This document shows, one piece after another, positions 58,564-64,000 of a stretch of 64,000 nucleotides of DNA. Each line of letters opens with the position of its first letter. Position 1 is the first letter of the stretch. This DNA is from Liquidambar formosana (Eukaryota; Streptophyta; Magnoliopsida; Saxifragales; Altingiaceae), in contig CM077833.1 in NCBI GenBank assembly GCA_039720395.1, forward strand, positions 26,682,271 to 26,746,270, read 5' to 3'. The translations under genes were made by a program, and so were the position numbers. The notes below the pieces were generated by a model that was given only the letters and a program-made list of their open reading frames with translations, searched no databases and was not told the DNA's origin.

Positions 58564-60321
58564 TTGAAATTTTTATTTCCAAAAATATTGAGAATGTTTC
58601 TTATTTGGAAATTAAATTGAATTCTTCCACTTTCCAAGATTCCACCCATCTAGGAATACTTTTTGGCCTGGCTCACTGGCTCTTAGCCGTGTAAGAGCAT
58701 TGGCTGAGCAAGTCAGTTTGAATTCCTTGATAGCATTTTGGGGGGTTGAAGGGACTGGCTTGGGGCAATTTTAATGGTATCCATTAAGCATGAATGACTT
58801 GGGGTAACCGTTGTAAACAAATTTGACGATGAAAGAGCATTGCAATTGCACATGTTCAAGCATAGCTTTTGACATAGAATTCAACAAAAGGGAGTTTAAC
58901 AATAATGGGACTCTTCTATGTTGCAGGAGATTGAATTCTCGTTCACACCCATAAGACCAATTGGTTGTGTTTCTAACCCTAAATCAAGAGCAACTTCTAT
59001 CAAAATTGATAGAAACCCAAACAGAGAAACTTTTGGTACGTGGAAAATTTTGGGTTTAAATTGTGGGGCTCTTAAGATTTTGATCAAATGAAAACTTTAC
59101 CCTTGATTTGTACTGGTGTTTTAAAAACTAATCATGGAGAGATGTGAACTCGCTCGAAGAATGATGCACAATGATTTTTTCAATTGACATGTCTGCTTGA
59201 TGTGCTGATAATTATTTAGGCTTTTTGGCCTTCCATTTTGGACATAATGATCTTTGTAATTTTTGCTTTCTGTAATCTATTATATTTTGTGTTCTAACTT
59301 ATGTTCTAGCATGATGATTAATTCAATTAAAAAATTTATTTAATGAAGATCATTATGTCCAAAATGGATATTTTAGCATCTTCCTTTCTTTTTTGTTAAT
59401 CCTTTCTCAAAAAATTCAACAGACTTACATTTTAGTAAATTTTTTGATCAGTTAGCCCAAATTCTGCATCATTTGGTTGGCTCTTTTGACAATTGATTTT
59501 TGATTGGTTTGCATCTTCTATTCATATTTTTATGGAGTAATTTCTTAAATGTGTTGACGTATTTCAGTCCGATGGTACGAGAAGAATACCATTTTCAGTA
59601 AATTACCAAAATGGCCTTTAACTGTATTTTCAAGCAGAACGGGTTAACGTGGTAATCGGTGTTGCCCATTTCAAAGAAACAAATGTGATTTGACCATCAT
59701 TCCCCGTGAGAATGAAAGAGGGGCACCCAGGCTTTTTTCCTTAAAAGAAAATTCATGGTCTTTTCCGACCGGATTATACTATTTTATCCACATTCTTCCA
59801 TCCATTCACGTGTGACAGTTTCCTTAAATATGCATAAACGAGTTCAGAGGGTTTATGGAAGAGCATAGATATTTTTTTGTTACAATAGATGAGATAATAA
59901 TATCAATGTAATATGAAGATTAAGTTTGGGCACATGGCTGCGGTTGCTTGGCTTATATACGGAGTAGTCAAAGAAAAATCTTTTGGGTCACTATTTTGAG
60001 TCATTATAAATATCTTCCTATGAAATTTCCTCGTCCAAAAAAACGAAAAAGAAAAGAGATGAGGGCCTTCTACACAATATCTCATGGTTTCCGTTGTGTA
60101 TCTCACTGTGGAGAAAATGTTAATGGTCTGACTATTTGTGAGATCTTGTTGATCGATGGACAAAGCAAATGTCCATACACCGTAGAGGAAGATGAAGAAA
60201 AGGAACGAAGAAATTTCATATCTCGGGGTCAAGTGGATTTTTCTGGACACGGCGACCCTTGGACACGGACCCAATTCCAATGCTATGATGGATCTTATAT
60301 TATGATAGTAGCCTGCAATAA
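58564..60321. other. Intergenic DNA upstream of the receptor kinase gene
   Basis: AT-rich to ~59880. The two open frames over 59903-60328 (one on each strand) have no recognised domain and overlap the probable promoter of the kinase gene, so they are not called. Confidence 0.5.
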
Positions 60322-60331
60322 TTTATAAAAG
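60322..60331 (+). promoter_or_regulatory. TATA box of the receptor kinase gene
   Basis: tttataaaag, 78-87 bases upstream of the ATG at 60409, with a suitable distance for a ~50-base leader. Confidence 0.6.
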
Positions 60332-60408
60332 GTAATGAAGGAAATCCGTGCACAACTCTGAGTAGCTCCTGCTCGTGCTCTGTTTCAACTTTCACATAGC
60401 TCTTGGGT

Positions 60409-62784
60409 ATGTCATACTGCTTCCTTCTTCTGTCTTTGGTCCTGTCTTCTTCTCCATTATCATCTTCAACATCTCAGAGTCTGAGTAGAGGCTCATCTCT
60501 CTCTGTGGAGAAAACAGACGACGTTTTGGTTTCGCCAAATGGCATATTTTCCGCTGGCTTTCACCCTGTCGGCGACAACGCTTATTGTTTTGCCATATGG
60601 TTTAGCAAAACTCCCAATGTTGGCAGTCGTACAATGGTTTGGATGGCAAACCGTGACATGCCAGTTAATGGGAAGCGCTCAAAGCTCTCCCTACGCAAAA
60701 ATGGTAATCTTATCTTAACCGATGCTGGTCGGTTCACCGTTTGGGCCACGGACATTTTTTCAGCCTCGCCAGTGCAACTGCAACTCTACGATAGCGGTAA
60801 TCTTGTTCTATGTACTCTGGAGCGTGCTCTTCTGTGGCAAAGCTTCGATTTGGCTACAGATACCCTTCTTCCTAATCAATTACTTACCAAAAAAACAAAG
60901 CTCGTCTCATCAAGAAGCCGGAGCAACTGCTCTTCTGGTTTTTATGCGCTCTTTTTTGACAACGATAACGTTCTCCGTCTTCTCTACGACGGCCGTGAGA
61001 TTTCTAGCGCTTACTGGCCCCCACCGTGGACTGTGAGTTGGAAAGCTGGAAGGACGCCGGCTAACAACAGTAGAATTGCGATACTTGATTCCTCAGGCCA
61101 TTTCCAGTCATCCGACGGTTTGGAATTTTGGTCGGCCGATTATGGCGAGAAGCTTCAAAGAAGACTGACCCTCGATTCCGATGGCAACGTTCGAGTGTAC
61201 AGCCGAGAAGAGGAGACAGAAACTTGGGCTGTCACATGGCAAGCGTTTTCAAGTGCAGGCGGCATTCATGGAGTTTGCGGACCAAACAGTTTGTGCATCC
61301 ATGCTCCTACTGGATTGACATGCTCTTGCATACCTGGATATAAGATGATAAACAGGATCGACTGGTCTTACGGGTGCGAACCCGAATTCAATCTCTCCTG
61401 CAATGATGGGCAGGTCGGTTTCCTCAAACTAGCTCATGTTGAATTCTACGGCTACGATCTTGGCTTCTTTCCGAATTACACCTTGGAGAGTTGCAAGAAA
61501 TTATGCTTGCACTTCTGTTGCGCCGGGTTCCAGTACAAAACCAATACTAGTGGTATTAATAATTGTTTCCCCAAGTCATCACTACTAAATGGACAACGTT
61601 TGCCGAGTTTTGGCGGAGACCTGTATCTAAAACTGCCGGAAGCAGCTCTTTCTTTGTACGACAAGCCCATCGAAAACCTCAGCTTAAATTGCTCGGGTGA
61701 AATTCGTCAGCAGCTGGACAGAAAATATATGAAGAGGCGCAAAAATGAGCTTTTGAGATTTATGCTATGGTTCGCTTGTGCAGTTGGGGGAGTTGAGATG
61801 ATCTGTTTCTTTTTGGTTATGTGTTTCTTAGCTAGGAATCAAATTCCGGGTGCTCTTATGCAAGGCTACCTTCTTGCTGCAACTGGGTTCAAAAAATTCA
61901 CCTATGCTGAGCTTAAAAAGGCAACACGGGATTTCAGTGAAGAGATTGGAAGAGGAGGGGGAGGGATTGTGTACAAAGGCATATTATCAGATCATAGAGT
62001 CGTTGCAATCAAGCGACTCAATGAAGCTAATCAAGGAGAAGCTGAATTCCTTGCAGAAGTAAGCACCATCGGGAAGCTTAACCACATGAACTTGATTGAG
62101 ATGTGGGGATATTGCACAGAGGGAAACCACAGGCTTTTGGTTTACGAGTACATGGAGCATGGATCATTAGCAGATAACCTCTCGTCTGTTGCACTTGACT
62201 GGGAGAAGAGGTTTGAGATCGCTTTGGGTACTGCAAAATGCCTAGCTTATTTGCACGAAGAGTGCTTTGAGTGGGTACTACACTGTGATGTAAAGCCTCA
62301 GAACATCCTCTTGGACTCTAATTACCACCCAAAGGTGGCCGATTTTGGCCTGTCTAAGCTACTAAACAGAGGTGGACTTAACAATTCAAGCTTCTCGACA
62401 ATTAGAGGAACTAGAGGTTACATGGCTCCTGAGTGGGTTTTCAATCTACCCATCACTTCCAAAGTGGACGTTTATAGCTACGGGATCGTCGTGTTGGAGA
62501 TGGTGACGGGAAAGAGCCCGATGACGGGTGTTGAAAGTGGAGGGGATATGGAGCAGAGAAGGTTGGTTGCGTGGGTAAGAGAAAAGATTAATGGAGCTGC
62601 AACTATGGCGTCGTGGATGGAAGAGGTCATAGACCCCATGATAGAAGGCAAACATGACACGAGTAAGATGGAAACTTTGGTAGCAGTGGCTTTGCAATAT
62701 GTTGAGGAAGACAGAGATGAAAGGCCCACCATGAGCCAAGTAGTAGAGATGCTTCTACGCCATGAAAATGATCGTCCGTGCTAG
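60409..62784 (+). CDS. G-type lectin S-domain receptor-like Ser/Thr kinase, ZmPK1-like (791 aa)
   Basis: A plasma-membrane receptor kinase. A signal peptide (1-~24) is followed by the B-type lectin domain (~30-150; WMANRDMPV, LSLRKNGNLILTDA, YDSGNLVL, LWQSFD), an EGF/PAN-like region (GVCGPNSLCIH...CSCIPGY, ~286-310; the PAN part to ~410 with paired Cys), one transmembrane helix (~447-475) and a kinase (~512-790). The kinase has a Gly-rich loop IGRGGGGIVYKG, VAIK Lys 535, HCDVKPQN with catalytic Asp 627, DFG at 645-647 and APE at 673-675. All catalytic residues are present, so it is probably active; HCD makes it a non-RD kinase, a class linked to immune signalling. The open frame extends two codons upstream to a TTG at 60403, but ATG at 60409 is the natural start. 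Single exon, as in ZmPK1-like genes. The ligand is unknown. Confidence 0.94.
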   Translation: MSYCFLLLSLVLSSSPLSSSTSQSLSRGSSLSVEKTDDVLVSPNGIFSAGFHPVGDNAYCFAIWFSKTPNVGSRTMVWMANRDMPVNGKRSKLSLRKNGNLILTDAGRFTVWATDIFSASPVQLQLYDSGNLVLCTLERALLWQSFDLATDTLLPNQLLTKKTKLVSSRSRSNCSSGFYALFFDNDNVLRLLYDGREISSAYWPPPWTVSWKAGRTPANNSRIAILDSSGHFQSSDGLEFWSADYGEKLQRRLTLDSDGNVRVYSREEETETWAVTWQAFSSAGGIHGVCGPNSLCIHAPTGLTCSCIPGYKMINRIDWSYGCEPEFNLSCNDGQVGFLKLAHVEFYGYDLGFFPNYTLESCKKLCLHFCCAGFQYKTNTSGINNCFPKSSLLNGQRLPSFGGDLYLKLPEAALSLYDKPIENLSLNCSGEIRQQLDRKYMKRRKNELLRFMLWFACAVGGVEMICFFLVMCFLARNQIPGALMQGYLLAATGFKKFTYAELKKATRDFSEEIGRGGGGIVYKGILSDHRVVAIKRLNEANQGEAEFLAEVSTIGKLNHMNLIEMWGYCTEGNHRLLVYEYMEHGSLADNLSSVALDWEKRFEIALGTAKCLAYLHEECFEWVLHCDVKPQNILLDSNYHPKVADFGLSKLLNRGGLNNSSFSTIRGTRGYMAPEWVFNLPITSKVDVYSYGIVVLEMVTGKSPMTGVESGGDMEQRRLVAWVREKINGAATMASWMEEVIDPMIEGKHDTSKMETLVAVALQYVEEDRDERPTMSQVVEMLLRHENDRPC

Positions 62785-63737
62785 CTACAGAGTTTAGTCT
62801 TTGGGCTTGCCTGTGCAGCTGTGCTATAGTCTGCTTAGCAATTTCGTGTCTGTGCTGCATTTGGTTAGGTTGAAAATGCTGGTGTTGTGTCAAGAAATGA
62901 GTTTCTTTCTTGTGATAAAATTTCTTGAGTTTCTATGCATGGCATGAAAGTTTCGATACCAGGTGAAGGTAAAAGACTATTAGGGCCTTTTATTTTATTT
63001 TTTTTTTGTTCCTACACATCCTCAAATTGGAAAAAGTGGGGTGACAGTAATTCTGGAAATGAATCACCTGACTTTGGGCACTCTATGCTCATGATGACAA
63101 AGTAGTTTTATTTCAAGGAATAGGCGTAAATTTTCCAAGTGTTGGGAAGTGGTTTTAACAGCAAATTTATCAGTCAATTATAGGATAGCCTAATTCAATT
63201 ATAGGATACTCCGTATAATATAACAGGATTGCAATACCATTGCTTGACACTTGATGCAAGCGTGTTATTTCTGTTTTATAATGGAATAAAAAGATGTCTA
63301 CCATATGGAAGCCCATTCAAACATTGGGCAGTGGCAAAAATCTGTTTTCGTTACTGTAATTTCAAGATTTATTTGAATGGGGCTGGCTACCCACCCATGG
63401 CAAATGGGGGTTCCCTACTTCCCTCTACCCGAGGGAAGAGGGCATGCATTTTGCTTCTGTGATTTCCTATCCTCTTATGTGTCCCCATTAATAGGGTGTT
63501 TTGTATATCATGATCAAACGATATTTGCAGTTACCTTTTTGCTCTTCCAAGATAGTTGAGAGTCAACAAAGAAAACGAAGTGGCAGTAGTACTGGAGCGA
63601 CGATCTGTAACATCACCAGCATTATTATCTTACTTCAGCATCAAGAGGTAGGGGCTGCATATTGGGATATGCCTACGTCTTTAATGGCATATTGCGTTAG
63701 CCTTATTAACCAAACTGTCTTTGCTTTTGGTTGCAAG
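62785..63737. other. 3' flank of the kinase gene, nothing recognised
   Basis: The 3' UTR and intergenic DNA. 'aattataggata' is repeated at 63176 and 63197. No gene called. Confidence 0.5.
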
Positions 63738-64000
63738 TGTTAGAGGAACGTTCCTTTTGCTGGCTTAAGCAGCTATTGGCAGCTGACAGGATCTCGGCAG
63801 CTGCTATTAGGAGCTATTAGCAGCTATTAGTATCAGCTAGTAAGCAGCAATCAGCCCCTTATGTAACTCATGTCGTTTGCCTACACTAATGGAGGACAAT
63901 TTCTGGACAAAAAGTTTGGGCAGAGCTTCTCACCCTCTCCCGTCATCATAGTTCTTGAAATCAAGAAGCATTAAAATTGTCGCCTTATGGATTTCACTCT
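63738..64000 (+). mobile_element. Possible start of an LTR running off the right edge
   Basis: TGTTAGAGGAACG at 63738 is a common LTR start, and the following cluster of 'gcagctattag' repeats (63769-63850) resembles the repeat-rich U3 of Copia-type LTRs. Neither the other end nor a TSD is visible. Confidence 0.3.

Noticed and set aside
59903..60328. Two overlapping open frames, one per strand (about 125 codons each), upstream of the kinase gene
   Set aside because: No recognised domain and they overlap the kinase promoter; each is probably a chance frame.
60403..60408. Upstream extension of the kinase frame starting at TTG
   Set aside because: Plant nuclear genes start at ATG; the natural start is 60409, directly before the signal peptide.
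60409..62784. The receptor kinase as a receptor for the nearby PIP-type peptides
   Set aside because: Known PIP receptors are leucine-rich-repeat kinases; this one is an S-domain/lectin type, and proximity in plants is not evidence of a pair.

Overview
This is nuclear DNA of a flowering plant, almost certainly a eudicot. It carries a recognisable SLY1/GID2 F-box gene, a DYW-class PPR gene, an intron-rich MRG chromodomain gene, a G-type-lectin receptor kinase and plant-specific secreted peptide precursors. These are spaced 5-15 kb apart in AT-rich DNA full of plant-type L1, tRNA-derived SINEs, MITEs and a solo LTR. There are no operons and no rRNA or tRNA genes. The species cannot be named from the sequence; the intron sizes and repeat load fit a medium-to-large dicot genome.

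Layout. 1-5127 is a decayed plant L1 LINE entering from beyond the left edge (ORF1 DUF4283-like, endonuclease, RT, zf-RVT, poly-A). 5128-5874 is a 41-bp minisatellite. 5875-9420 is a head-to-tail array of about 6.6 copies of a ~540-bp fragment of a LINE reverse transcriptase (minus strand); all seven junctions lie at the same point. 9.4-17.9 kb is gene-poor, with an intact hAT-type MITE (14656-15314, 8-bp TSD). 17.9-23.5 kb holds two divergent small secreted-peptide genes of the PIP/PIP-like class (C-terminal SGPS..G.GH), with nested MITEs between them. 25.1-27.8 kb is a single-exon DYW PPR gene. 31.1-31.6 kb is the SLY1/GID2 gene, which targets DELLA proteins in gibberellin signalling. 32.5-36.7 kb has two more copies of the foldback MITE family, one split by a 2.1-kb Helitron-like insertion. 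42.25-42.66 kb is a third peptide gene, whose precursor carries four tandem GPS..GH motifs. 44.2-45.1 kb is a solo LTR with flanking TSD and an adjoining Tourist-like MITE. 45.93-57.80 kb is an MRG1/MRG2 (MRG15-like) gene. I reconstructed it as 10 exons (335 aa), including a 14-nt microexon, with introns loaded with SINEs, L1 pieces and very long poly-C tracts. 60.4-62.8 kb is an intronless S-domain receptor-like kinase resembling ZmPK1-type proteins. A possible LTR starts near the right edge.

The genes do not form a pathway. What recurs is three SGPS..GH-type signalling-peptide genes within 25 kb and heavy nested-transposon structure. The most unusual structure is the RT-fragment satellite at 5.9-9.4 kb. 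Next are the four-motif peptide precursor, the Helitron-in-MITE nest and the MRG microexon.
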